From the NCBI GenBank assembly GCA_900770525.1, contig CAAHDT010000023.1, forward strand, positions 1 through 64,000: 64,000 nt of DNA. The letters are read 5' to 3'. Numbering within the stretch: the first letter of the stretch is position 1; each line of letters opens with the position of its first letter. Below the pieces are notes generated by a model, which did no database searches, had not been told where the DNA came from, and saw only the letters and a program-made list of their open reading frames with translations. Both the position numbers and the translations under genes were made by a program. Of this stretch, positions 27,640 through 36,835 are shown piece after piece. Source of the stretch: Candidatus Gastranaerophilales bacterium (GTDB lineage: Bacteria > Cyanobacteriota > Vampirovibrionia > Gastranaerophilales > Gastranaerophilaceae).

Positions 27640-29184
27640 ATGATATCCCCAATTACAGTAAGTAAATTTTACTCGACATTAGGAAATAACAACTCTTTGT
27701 GGCCAATGGCTCTCAAAGATACATCAAACAGCTTAGGGCTAACAGTAGGCTCTTATATCACAGGACAAGGAGCAGAGAGTCAAGATAGATTTATAGATGA
27801 AATCGGAACACAGGGTATTTGGTTACTCGGTTTACCATTATACAAAATGGGACTAAATTGGGGGCTATTTAAGCCTCTAGGCTTAGACCCTGAAGTAGAT
27901 GTCAGAGTTTTAAAAGACCCTGAAGTATTTGAAAAAGCGAAAAAATTCGCAAAAATCACAGACGCAAAATATAAAGATAATAACAAAGTTAAACAAATTT
28001 CAAAAAGTTTGGAAGACATTACTAACAAACAAAAACTATTTAAAGGCTTAACTTTTGGTAAATTTGTAGCCGCAACCGTTCTTACTATTTTATCATACGG
28101 TGCACTTACAGATTTCAGACAAAAATACAGAAAAGATAAAATTACAAAAGAATTTTACGAAAAAGAAGCGCAAAAGAATAAAGACACATTCGTAAAAGCA
28201 TCAACACAAGCTAAAACACAACAAACAAGCAAAACAGAATCGGTTCAAAATAACAAAGACACAGACGCTAATAATGCTAAAACAACTACAAATGCAAACG
28301 GAAATAAAAACACCAACGGCAAACCAAACTTTACAGGGTTACATAACATTCAAGATTTCATGTTCTCGCCTGTTAAAAACCTTATGATTGTAGATGGTGC
28401 AATTACAACGGAAAGACTGGCAAAAGCCCAAAACAAACAAGAACTTATGGGATATGCCATAAAAGAAGGTAGTTTCTGGGTATTTATGTATTTGGCAGGC
28501 GCAAAAATCAAGTCAATGCTCGAAAATCACTCACTCAAGAAACATAATATTCCAATCGACTTAGATGCAAGAGTTATAGAAAGTGAAGAACTTAAAAACG
28601 CATTACTAAACAACAAAATAATGCACAACGTTAATCAGTTCCCTGTTGGAAATCCTTCCGGAGCAGAAATTTACGAATTTGTCAATACAAATCCTGACAA
28701 CTTAATCGTAAAAATGGCTAAACAGTGCGACATAATTCCAACACTTAAAAACACAGAACCTACCAAAGAGAAAAATGTTATGCTAAGAGCTATTGATAAC
28801 AGAAAATTCATTGATCCGGAAGAAGTTAAAGGAATGAAAGATAAACTCACTTTGCTATACAACAAAGGACAGGAATTTATCCAAAAAGAAATTACAGCAG
28901 CAAAAGAAAAAGCAAAAGCTTCAGGCGAAGAATTCAAAGAATTTACTCCAGAAGACAAGCTAAAAGCTCTTTCCAAATACTTAGATAAAGTTAAAAAAGG
29001 CAACAGAGGCGCAACTCTTAAAAATATCGGAGCATGTATCGGTTTCTTAGGAGTCCTCATGCCGGCAATGATAGTTGGATGGAGATTTATGGACAAAGAA
29101 AACAAAGACTACCAAGTAAGAACCGAAATCGAAAACCAACTAAAAGCAGAAATGGAAAAGAACAAAACTCAACAAGCTAAATAA
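27640..29184 (+). CDS. Membrane-associated hypothetical protein, 514 aa
   Basis: I do not recognise this family. The start has AAGGAAAAGGA about 8 bases upstream. It has weakly hydrophobic stretches rather than classic helices: IGTQGIWLLGLPLYKMGLNW (about 51-70), TFGKFVAATVLTILSYGAL (about 137-155), EGSFWVFMYLAGAKIKSML (about 275-293) and IGACIGFLGVLMPAMIVGWRF (near 470-490). Between them are a Lys/Gln/Asn/Thr-rich low-complexity linker (about 180-230) and a long helical region with EKAKASGEEFKEFTPEDKL. This suggests a protein inserted in, or lying on, a membrane. A strong terminator follows, so with the structured leader upstream it forms a single-gene unit. Confidence 0.7.
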   Translation: MISPITVSKFYSTLGNNNSLWPMALKDTSNSLGLTVGSYITGQGAESQDRFIDEIGTQGIWLLGLPLYKMGLNWGLFKPLGLDPEVDVRVLKDPEVFEKAKKFAKITDAKYKDNNKVKQISKSLEDITNKQKLFKGLTFGKFVAATVLTILSYGALTDFRQKYRKDKITKEFYEKEAQKNKDTFVKASTQAKTQQTSKTESVQNNKDTDANNAKTTTNANGNKNTNGKPNFTGLHNIQDFMFSPVKNLMIVDGAITTERLAKAQNKQELMGYAIKEGSFWVFMYLAGAKIKSMLENHSLKKHNIPIDLDARVIESEELKNALLNNKIMHNVNQFPVGNPSGAEIYEFVNTNPDNLIVKMAKQCDIIPTLKNTEPTKEKNVMLRAIDNRKFIDPEEVKGMKDKLTLLYNKGQEFIQKEITAAKEKAKASGEEFKEFTPEDKLKALSKYLDKVKKGNRGATLKNIGACIGFLGVLMPAMIVGWRFMDKENKDYQVRTEIENQLKAEMEKNKTQQAK

Positions 29185-29206
29185 CAAGTTGAAATTTAAT
29201 ACTTAG

Positions 29207-29243
29207 ACGGGCGATTTCTTTTGAGGAATCGCCCTTTTTTTTA
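29207..29243 (+). terminator. Strong Rho-independent terminator
   Basis: GGGCGATTTC pairs with GGAATCGCCC around a short T-rich loop and is followed by eight T. Confidence 0.9.
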
Positions 29244-29260
29244 AACATAAGTTAAGAAAA

Positions 29261-30442
29261 CTACCTTATCATATAATTATAAATAATTTCAGAAGCCTTA
29301 ACAATAAAATCTTTTCCGGCAGGAGAGTTGTACGGTCTGTTTGCAAGGATTACGACAATATACTTTTTCCCATTTGGTGTAGTAACAATACCAGCATCAC
29401 CTAACATTTTACCGATATCACCTGTTTTGTGCAAGAATGATGCGCCACTGCCTAAACCGGCTTGAATAAGTCTGTTATTCTTAACATGTCCCATATAATC
29501 AAAAATTTTATCTTTTGATTCCGGAGATAAAAACTCAGGATTTTCTATATTGTATAGCATTCTTGCCAAATCCCTTGCAGTAGTATAATTTGTACCTGAC
29601 AAATCCGGCAACCAGTTGTTAACTTGAGTCTGCTTAAGCCCCCAATCTCTAATCCCCTGATTAACGTCAGTCATCGCACCGATTTTAGACATAATCATAT
29701 TTGTTGCGGAATTGTCAGAATGGGTAATCATTACCCTTGCCAATTGATCTAATGTATAAGTTGAATTTGCCGCTCTAAACTGCAAATCCCCTGAACCTTC
29801 CGAACGATAATATTCTGTCAAAGGCATTTCATCATACAAAGAAACCTGATTTCTCTCAATTGAGCGGAACAACTGCAAAAGAACTGGGATTTTAATAATA
29901 CTTGCAGCTGAAAAAGTTTCAGAAGCATTTATATCTGCATAATTACCACTTTCATAATCCCAAACAAATACAGAAGGGTGGATAGTTGGATACATTGGCA
30001 TTAAATTACGAATTTGACTTTCCAAATCAGTCAACTCCATGCCATCTTTTAAAGTTGCCATTGCCGGTTTCTTAAGTTCCGCACCACTTAAAGACAACTC
30101 GCCCATAAACCAATGGTTATTCAAATAATTTTGCGTAGGATTAACTAAACTTTTATAATCCGTTTTCAAATTCGGATAAGGTGACTTTGTGAATGCAGAA
30201 TGTGAAACATTTTTAAACCCTAGGGGTAAAACAACTACCCCAACAAATAACATCACACTAAGTGATATAACCCTTGAGATAAGCTGGTTTTTGCTTTTTT
30301 TTGAACTATGCTGTGTATTTCTATGAACTCTATGTTCTGGATTAGCATGACTCTCACGATATTGCCTACGTCGCCTTTCCGAGTAGTAAACATCCTCACG
30401 ATAGTAATATCGTTCTTCATATTTTCTTGCTAATTCCGGCAT
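29261..30442 (-). CDS. Serine hydrolase, class A beta-lactamase fold
   Basis: A 393-aa membrane-anchored protein. A very basic, Tyr/Arg-rich cytoplasmic tail (about 1-55) is followed by one membrane helix (VISLSVMLFVGVVVLPLGF) and a periplasmic penicillin-recognising domain. The active-site motifs are in order: SIIK (about 180), SDN (about 235) and KTG (about 339). The omega-loop glutamate (Glu166 of class A enzymes) is not seen: the corresponding stretch reads NWLPDLSG. Without it the acyl-enzyme would hardly be hydrolysed, so a peptidoglycan peptidase or binding protein is more likely than drug resistance. The start is the ATG at 30442, 9 bases after GAGGAG; an ATG directly touching that site is in frame but too close. 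Confidence 0.85.
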   Translation of the reverse strand: MPELARKYEERYYYREDVYYSERRRRQYRESHANPEHRVHRNTQHSSKKSKNQLISRVISLSVMLFVGVVVLPLGFKNVSHSAFTKSPYPNLKTDYKSLVNPTQNYLNNHWFMGELSLSGAELKKPAMATLKDGMELTDLESQIRNLMPMYPTIHPSVFVWDYESGNYADINASETFSAASIIKIPVLLQLFRSIERNQVSLYDEMPLTEYYRSEGSGDLQFRAANSTYTLDQLARVMITHSDNSATNMIMSKIGAMTDVNQGIRDWGLKQTQVNNWLPDLSGTNYTTARDLARMLYNIENPEFLSPESKDKIFDYMGHVKNNRLIQAGLGSGASFLHKTGDIGKMLGDAGIVTTPNGKKYIVVILANRPYNSPAGKDFIVKASEIIYNYMIR

Positions 30443-30528
30443 CCAACACATCTCCTCAAATCTATACTAACTATGATACCCTATATGTTTTTCAGGGGCA
30501 AGAATTTACAAAAATTTTAACATAATTT

Positions 30529-30564
30529 TTTACATATAAGTTTCTTTTTATGTATAATCTAGTT
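30529..30564 (+). promoter_or_regulatory. Promoter of ruvC, leaderless
   Basis: TTTACA (30529-30534), an 18-base spacer and TATAAT (30553-30558). The -10 box ends 6 bases before the ATG at 30565. Confidence 0.7.
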
Positions 30565-31041
30565 ATGAAAATTCTTGGTATAGACCCAGGGGTAGCTATT
30601 GTCGGATACTCTTTGGTTAATTATGAAAACAACCGATGTGAACTGCTGGCTTCCGGTTCAATTCAAACCCAAAAAGGATCTCGAGAAACATCACGACTTT
30701 TAGAAATCTTCAATGACATGAAGGTTCTTGTCGAACAATATAAACCGGATGTTTCTGCGATTGAAAAACTTTATTTTGTCCATAACCAAACAACAGTCAT
30801 GCCAGTTGCCCATGCCAGAGGAGTTATTTTAACCGTTTTAGAAATGTATAATATCCCAATATACGAATACACTCCAATGGAAGTAAAAAAAGTACTTACC
30901 GGCTACGGAAGAGCCGACAAAAAAGAAGTAGAGCAAATGGTTAAAATCTCGTTGGAAACAGACAACCTCCCAAAACTTGATGACACCGTAGACTCCATTG
31001 CTATTGCAATATGCCATAGCCGCTCTTGTATAGGCTCATAA
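30565..31041 (+). CDS. ruvC: Holliday junction endonuclease RuvC
   Basis: A 158-aa RNase H-fold endonuclease that resolves Holliday junctions with RuvAB in recombination and repair. The four acidic catalytic residues are Asp7 (GIDPG), Glu67 (AIEKLYF), Asp140 and Asp143 (LDDTVDSIAIA). VAHARGVIL and GYGRADKKEV are also family signatures. The ATG at 30565 is chosen because the family begins right at the KILGIDPG strand and the -10 box lies 6 bases before it; upstream in-frame codons would overlap the promoter. ruvA and ruvB are not nearby. Confidence 0.96.
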   Translation: MKILGIDPGVAIVGYSLVNYENNRCELLASGSIQTQKGSRETSRLLEIFNDMKVLVEQYKPDVSAIEKLYFVHNQTTVMPVAHARGVILTVLEMYNIPIYEYTPMEVKKVLTGYGRADKKEVEQMVKISLETDNLPKLDDTVDSIAIAICHSRSCIGS

Positions 31042-31092
31042 GTTGCTAATATATAAAATTTAATTGAGAACAAATTAAATAAATTTCGCAAC

Positions 31093-34000
31093 CTATCTGC
31101 TTACTAAAGCGAGCTGTTTGCCAACTTCGTTTTTGTTTTCTAAGGCTTTGCTGTAGCTTGAAATTGCCATTGTATTAGCCGCCCCTCTACCACAGAAAGA
31201 TGTTTTTGAATCTTTGGCTTTTTTTACATTTGCCATAAATTCTTTGTCTTGTTTCTTCAAAGCATCTGATGCGTGATACAAAGTTAAAGTATTATCTTTT
31301 AATACAATCGGCTCGTTTTTATTTGAATGAGCTAAGAAATAATTATCAGTACCACCTTCTTGGTAAACGTAGTACTTATCATTCGGGTCATTAGCATTAA
31401 TAAATTCCATTCCCGGAGTCAAACCGCCGTTTAAACCTGTAAAGTCATCTTCCTTAGAAATATTTATCTGATTATTTGCCAATTTAACAGCAGCTTTGCT
31501 TGCATCTGAATACTTGTCATAAGTATGAGTAGTTCCCGCTACGTTGAATAATGAAATAACCGCACTTCCGTCTGTTCCATATCTCAACAAACTTGAAACT
31601 TGGTGACCATCTGCATACTGCATAGGTAATAAGAATGGTGCACCATCATTTAGTGCGTGTAATGCAGGACGCATACGCAATAATTTCAAATAATCTTCGT
31701 TTTCTTTATGTCTTTTTACAAACGGATATTTTTCAACCCATTCAGGGTGACTTGCACCACGGTTTTTTAAATAAATGTTCTTAGTCTTTGTTTCATCACC
31801 TGTTGCCCCTAAGTCATCTCCTGCGTATGTTGTAGGAATACCAGGTAAATTTATCAAAAACTTATCCATTGCTAATGCATTTGACATAGCAGGTTCAATT
31901 GCTCTTGCAAAAACTTCGCCTTCTAAATAGTCGTATTGAGATTGTGACAAAGATACATAACGTTTCAAATCTCTCAAAACAACATCTAGTGCTTGTTGAA
32001 ATTCGATTACACCAAAGTTATCGGCTTCAAAAGATTTTCCTCTATGTTCACCGGATACAATTTCAGCTATTATTTCTTTTTCTTTGTTATAAATTTCATT
32101 AGCCTTATCCGGTGTAACTAGTGGATTACCACTATTATCTTTTGCAGCTTTCATTTTTTCTAATGCATGATAAAACGCCGTGTTCAATGATTCGCCTCTT
32201 GCAATAGCCTTAGGGCTCACAAAAGAGTAATCATAACTGTTTACAAGATTAGAATCTTCTGAATTTAAATGAGGATTCAATACTGCAAACGCACGTTTTC
32301 TGTTATCGTATTGAGCCGGATCATTTAGGTTTGCATAGAACAATTCTCTATCCATTGAAAGAAATTGTAATATTCTTGGCTTATCGTGGTTATCTACGAA
32401 TGTATATGATTTTAATACTGAATCGTAAGGACCTGAATACAAGAATTCCTCACCGCCACGACCTTTTTTCAAAATATTATGAACTTTGTAACCTTGTTCA
32501 GTACCACGATCAACACCGCTTTCACCTAACTTACCAAACACACCTGCGACATCAGTAAAGAAATAGTTGTAGTTTGCTGTGGCTGTAATACCTGTTTCTC
32601 TTAAGAATTTTTTTACAATATCATTTCTATAGTAATAAGGTTTGTTTCCATCTTCTTCTTTGTAATAAACAAATCTGTCAGAATTTCCACCATTACCTCT
32701 TCTGTGCAAATCTAATTCATCAGTAACTTCGGCTACAATGTAAGAATTTGGATTTTCTTCGTAAATATTTTGAGTTGCATTTTTCCAGAAATCAATAACC
32801 TGTTCCCAGTTATCTTCAAAACTGTCTTGACCGTTTCTCAAACCGTCCATATTCGCTACGTCTTTTGCAGCATCAAAACGGAAATCTAAACCACCTTTAG
32901 CTCTATCAACAATCATCTCTGACAATTTGAAACTTGTAAGACTTGTGCCATCTATCATTTTTTCAAGAGCTTTAACAAGATTTTTCTTATCTGCATCAGA
33001 AATATTCTTTATACCTGAATACATCTTTGTAATCAATTCATCAGTATCACGCTTTTGAGAAACACTCTGAATACCAATACTCTTCAATGAAGATTGTTTA
33101 GACTGATTATAATCGTATATAATTCCACCATTTTTAGAATCAATACTGTATTTTAAATCAGGAACAAGCCCTTTCATAACCGCAAATTTCGCAATTTCTT
33201 GAGTCAAAATAGGGATTACATATTTACCATATGCAGAAGTATCTGTTCCATTATCTAACTTTTTGTCTTTTGGAAGTTTATTGTTCAAATCTGTCAAAAC
33301 TTGTTGAGCAAACGGCATCATTGCAGATGCATACATTGAATTTGTTCTCTTATAAAGACCTTCTGTTTCTCTTGTAAGGTGTGGGTTACCTTCCATCTGC
33401 ATTTGGAATCTTGATTTACCGATTTCTTCAGGATGAGTTGCTCTTTTTGTCATATAAGGAGTACTGAATAATGACAAAATATCTTTACCTAACTCTGCAC
33501 TTTCAAGAGGAAAATCCATCAAACCGCTAAGGATTGTGTTATGAATATTTTCAACAGAATCCATTCCGTGAAGCGTATAATCTCCATCCATAACATTTTT
33601 AACTATTTGCGGATTAATTTCATACAATAACTTGTTAGGAAGTTCTTTATTGTTAATTTTGTCAACAATCAATTTATAAGCTTTGTCAGAATCTTTTCCA
33701 TCAATATTCTTCAAAGATTGAGCTGTATATAAATTCAAAATTTGATTAGTTTTACGAGCCCAATACTTAACAGAAGATACAGCATAATCCTGAACCTCGT
33801 AATTCTTCTTTTGAATATGAGCTAAAGTTCTTGCCCTTTCTTCAGGAGGAAGATGCATCACTTCTTCAATATCCGCATTAGACAAACCGTAGTTATACTT
33901 AACCATATCTACGTTAGCATCCCAAGTATAGAAACCACCTTCAAACTTATTTTCAAATTCAAAGTGTTCAAATTTAGTCAACATTCTTGTTGCTTCGTAT

Positions 34001-35292
34001 GAATCAATTGAAGGGAATGATTTTCCGCCTAAACTGTCAACATATTCGTTAAATCTCTTTACGTTCTTTTCATAAGTTTTAGGGTTAATAGGGAATGAAT
34101 AAGAAACAACAGTATCATTGTGAGTTCCGGAATTCAAAACTCTATCGTCAGTACAAGGATTTTCGTATTTCTTTATTAATGGAGTATTATCCATTGCCTG
34201 ACGTCCGCCGGTTTGCTTAATATTATAAACCTGAACATATGTAGGCTTTTTAGGATTGTAATTTTTTGCCTTCACCAAATGAATTTTACCGTTACCATCC
34301 TGCTCAGGAACAAACGGAGCATTAATCAATTTATGACGAATAAACGAATCTTTTTTGCCAAACACACCCAATTTAGCTGTCATATCTTTTAAACTGTTAC
34401 ATTTAAACCAGTCAAAAAAGATGTTGTCAGGACCATAATTCAAAATACTTTGGAAGTGAATTCCACTCAAACCTTCTGATGTAATAGCCGCATCTGATAC
34501 AAGGTTTTTACCTTTTGCAAATAGTTTTTGTTGCAATCTGGCATAATCCTGCATGTTTTCAATTGCGCCTGACAATTGGAATAAGCTCTCAGGCCAATAA
34601 TACTGAGCACTTACATTATCACCTGTAGCAAATGGCAACATAAAAATCTTTGAATAAGGATCCAATTCTCCGGAATCAAGAGCATGCTCTACACCGGCAA
34701 GTGATCCGCCTATAAAGTTACCAAAATCTCTTGTAACTTTTAAATCTCTTTCAGCCTTTGGATTTTTAACAATATTTCTATTCTTATCGTACATCCATCT
34801 AACATCATAGTTATCAGGATTTAACAAAATTGCAGAACCGGCTTCGTTTGAAACAGAACCGCTCGGAACAACCAAGTTATAAATTTTATGTCCACCGGAA
34901 CTTCTTTCATCTAACAAGTCACCGGCATCTACTTTAAACATAGGAATTGCACCAGGAGCAGCTTTTGGAACGATTTGATATTGATAAGCAAACGGTTGGT
35001 TTTCAGCCAATCTGTAAGCATACTGAACATCAACATCATTCATGCCAGGGTGTAATTTAATTCTATCTGCATTTTGGTCGTAATTGTGAAGAGTAGAACC
35101 GATTTTGTAATCACCGTTTCTTTGCGGCTCAACGTTAACTATAGACAAATAACAGTCATAACGATTGTAATCACAAGGATAACTGAATCGATAATATTTT
35201 TCGCCATAGTCATCTTTCTTGATGCTAAAACCTTTAAATGCTACATTATTAGAGCGCTGAATGCGATTATTGTTAACACTGCTTACTTTCAC
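31093..35292 (-). CDS. Giant GH13-type (alpha-amylase family) protein, 1399 aa
   Basis: The catalytic signatures of glycoside hydrolase family 13 are present in order: region II GLDFRFDAAKDVAN (nucleophile Asp about 805), region III YIVAEVTDE (acid/base Glu about 855), region IV FVDNHD (about 966), and further on GIPTTYAGDD. The family acts on alpha-glucans or transfers glucosyl groups. Only the second half is recognisable; the first 600 residues do not match a module I know. There is no signal peptide, so it is probably intracellular, perhaps acting on glycogen. The N-terminus (MKVSSVNNNRIQRSNNVAFKG) has the F-K-G tag seen in other genes here. Starts at GTG with AAGGAG 7 bases upstream. It could be a catalytically altered member. 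Confidence 0.8.
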   Translation of the reverse strand: MKVSSVNNNRIQRSNNVAFKGFSIKKDDYGEKYYRFSYPCDYNRYDCYLSIVNVEPQRNGDYKIGSTLHNYDQNADRIKLHPGMNDVDVQYAYRLAENQPFAYQYQIVPKAAPGAIPMFKVDAGDLLDERSSGGHKIYNLVVPSGSVSNEAGSAILLNPDNYDVRWMYDKNRNIVKNPKAERDLKVTRDFGNFIGGSLAGVEHALDSGELDPYSKIFMLPFATGDNVSAQYYWPESLFQLSGAIENMQDYARLQQKLFAKGKNLVSDAAITSEGLSGIHFQSILNYGPDNIFFDWFKCNSLKDMTAKLGVFGKKDSFIRHKLINAPFVPEQDGNGKIHLVKAKNYNPKKPTYVQVYNIKQTGGRQAMDNTPLIKKYENPCTDDRVLNSGTHNDTVVSYSFPINPKTYEKNVKRFNEYVDSLGGKSFPSIDSYEATRMLTKFEHFEFENKFEGGFYTWDANVDMVKYNYGLSNADIEEVMHLPPEERARTLAHIQKKNYEVQDYAVSSVKYWARKTNQILNLYTAQSLKNIDGKDSDKAYKLIVDKINNKELPNKLLYEINPQIVKNVMDGDYTLHGMDSVENIHNTILSGLMDFPLESAELGKDILSLFSTPYMTKRATHPEEIGKSRFQMQMEGNPHLTRETEGLYKRTNSMYASAMMPFAQQVLTDLNNKLPKDKKLDNGTDTSAYGKYVIPILTQEIAKFAVMKGLVPDLKYSIDSKNGGIIYDYNQSKQSSLKSIGIQSVSQKRDTDELITKMYSGIKNISDADKKNLVKALEKMIDGTSLTSFKLSEMIVDRAKGGLDFRFDAAKDVANMDGLRNGQDSFEDNWEQVIDFWKNATQNIYEENPNSYIVAEVTDELDLHRRGNGGNSDRFVYYKEEDGNKPYYYRNDIVKKFLRETGITATANYNYFFTDVAGVFGKLGESGVDRGTEQGYKVHNILKKGRGGEEFLYSGPYDSVLKSYTFVDNHDKPRILQFLSMDRELFYANLNDPAQYDNRKRAFAVLNPHLNSEDSNLVNSYDYSFVSPKAIARGESLNTAFYHALEKMKAAKDNSGNPLVTPDKANEIYNKEKEIIAEIVSGEHRGKSFEADNFGVIEFQQALDVVLRDLKRYVSLSQSQYDYLEGEVFARAIEPAMSNALAMDKFLINLPGIPTTYAGDDLGATGDETKTKNIYLKNRGASHPEWVEKYPFVKRHKENEDYLKLLRMRPALHALNDGAPFLLPMQYADGHQVSSLLRYGTDGSAVISLFNVAGTTHTYDKYSDASKAAVKLANNQINISKEDDFTGLNGGLTPGMEFINANDPNDKYYVYQEGGTDNYFLAHSNKNEPIVLKDNTLTLYHASDALKKQDKEFMANVKKAKDSKTSFCGRGAANTMAISSYSKALENKNEVGKQLALVSR

Positions 35293-35411
35293 GATTACTC
35301 CTTACTTCTGCATTTATAAATACTGTGAACGCAATTTTTTGCCAAAATAACATTCTATATTAAGAAATTTTTACATAAATATAACTCTGTTTACATAAAT
35401 ATTACAAAAGA

Positions 35412-35439
35412 TTGCTATTTGATTTTTTGATTTTATAAT
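35412..35439 (+). promoter_or_regulatory. Promoter of ahcY
   Basis: TTGCTA (35412-35417), a 16-base spacer and TATAAT (35434-35439). Downstream, TGTACA occurs twice (35454-35459 and 35465-35470) as an inverted repeat near the start of the transcript, a possible operator or small hairpin. I looked for an S-adenosylhomocysteine riboswitch and did not see one. Confidence 0.55.
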
Positions 35440-35486
35440 AATTGTTGTAAAATGTACATTCATTGTACAAAATAAAGGAGAATTTT

Positions 35487-36758
35487 ATGCTGGCAACCGA
35501 AGTAAAATACGATATAAAAGATATTAGTTTGGCAGAACAAGGCGAAAATCAAATTCAATGGGCACTAAAAGACATGCCTGTTTTAAGAAAGATTAGAGAA
35601 AGATTTGAAAAAGAAAAACCTTTTAAAGGTTTGAAATTATCTACTTGCTCACATATCACAAAAGAAACTGCAGCATTATGTTTAACAATGCAAGCAGGCG
35701 GAGCAGAGGCAATTGTAGTTGCATCAAACCCATTATCTACACAAGATGATGTTGCAGCAGCACTTGTAAAATATCACAATATTCCGGTTTTTGCAGTTGC
35801 CGGAGAAACAGAAGATGAAAGAATGGCACATCTAAAAATTGCCATTAATTATAAACCGGATTTAATCATTGAAGATGGTTGTGACATGGTTTCAATGATA
35901 CATATGGAATTCCCTGAAATTGCAAAAAATATTATAGGAACCGCAGAAGAAACAACAACAGGAATTTTAAGGCTACAAGCCCTTGAACGTGAAGGCAAAT
36001 TAAGTTTTCCAACTGTTGGTGTTAATACAAGTTTAACAAAACACTTATACGACAACAGATATGGAACAGGCCAAAGCTCAATTGACGGGATTTTAAGAGC
36101 AACAAACATTCTTATTGCCGGTAAAACTGTTGTTGTATCAGGTTATGGCTGGTGCGGAAGAGGTTGTGCTTCAAGAGCTAAAGCAATGGGCGCAAATGTA
36201 ATTGTTTGTGAAGTTGATCCGCTTAAAGCATTAGAAGCTGCAATGGAAGGTTACAGAGTTATGCCAATAGCTGAAGCTGCTAAAGAAGGCGATTTATTCC
36301 TAACCGTAACAGGAAACAAGCATGTTATAGATACAACTCATCTTCTATCAATGAAAGATGGAGCATTTATTGCAAATGCAGGACATTTTGATTGTGAAAT
36401 CAATGTTGGAGATTTAAGAGCTTATACAAAAGAAATCAAACAAATTCGTCCATCACTTGAAGAATACAAGCTTAACAACGGAAAGTCTATTTACGTTCTT
36501 GCTCAAGGAAGACTTGTTAACCTTGCAGCAGCAGAAGGACATCCGGCAAGTGTTATGGATATGAGTTTTGCAAACCAAGCTCTTGGCATGGAATTTATTG
36601 TAAAAAACAAAGGGAAATTAGAGCATAAATTATATACTCTTCCTCGCGAAATTGATTTAAAAATCGCAGAACTTAAACTTGAATCAATGGGAATTTCAAT
36701 TGATTCTTTGACAAAAGAACAGGAAGATTATCTAAACAGTTGGAAACTGGAAGATTAA
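35487..36758 (+). CDS. ahcY: Adenosylhomocysteinase
   Basis: A 423-aa NAD-dependent enzyme that splits S-adenosylhomocysteine to homocysteine and adenosine, clearing the product of methyltransferases. Seen: the N-terminal YDIKDISLAEQGENQIQWA, STCSHITKETAALCLTMQAG and GAEAIVVASNPLSTQDDVAA (substrate domain), EDGCDMVSMIH, EETTTGILRL, the NAD motif VVSGYGWCGRGCASRAKAMG (about 207-226), and the C-terminal GHPASVMDMSFANQALG. The start is the ATG at 35487 with AAAGGAG 6 bases upstream. Length fits the bacterial/archaeal form that lacks the 40-residue insert. Confidence 0.97.
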   Translation: MLATEVKYDIKDISLAEQGENQIQWALKDMPVLRKIRERFEKEKPFKGLKLSTCSHITKETAALCLTMQAGGAEAIVVASNPLSTQDDVAAALVKYHNIPVFAVAGETEDERMAHLKIAINYKPDLIIEDGCDMVSMIHMEFPEIAKNIIGTAEETTTGILRLQALEREGKLSFPTVGVNTSLTKHLYDNRYGTGQSSIDGILRATNILIAGKTVVVSGYGWCGRGCASRAKAMGANVIVCEVDPLKALEAAMEGYRVMPIAEAAKEGDLFLTVTGNKHVIDTTHLLSMKDGAFIANAGHFDCEINVGDLRAYTKEIKQIRPSLEEYKLNNGKSIYVLAQGRLVNLAAAEGHPASVMDMSFANQALGMEFIVKNKGKLEHKLYTLPREIDLKIAELKLESMGISIDSLTKEQEDYLNSWKLED

Positions 36759-36785
36759 ATCTAACTATAAAAAATATTATATGAC

Positions 36786-36835
36786 TTTTAAACGGCTATT
36801 ATTCCATTTCTGAAACGGGATATAGCCGTTTAAAA
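36786..36835. terminator. Hairpin between convergent ahcY and nitrilase genes
   Basis: A perfect 14-bp inverted repeat: TTTTAAACGGCTAT (36786-36799) with ATAGCCGTTTAAAA (36822-36835). The right arm and loop are the last codons of the nitrilase gene, so coding sequence doubles as the terminator stem. Confidence 0.6.

Noticed and set aside
29261..30442. Antibiotic-resistance beta-lactamase
   Set aside because: The key omega-loop glutamate is not seen and the protein has a membrane anchor with a long basic tail; a cell-wall role fits better.
35293..35486. S-adenosylhomocysteine or SAM riboswitch before ahcY
   Set aside because: The space between the likely start point and the ATG is only about 40 bases and shows just a small TGTACA repeat.
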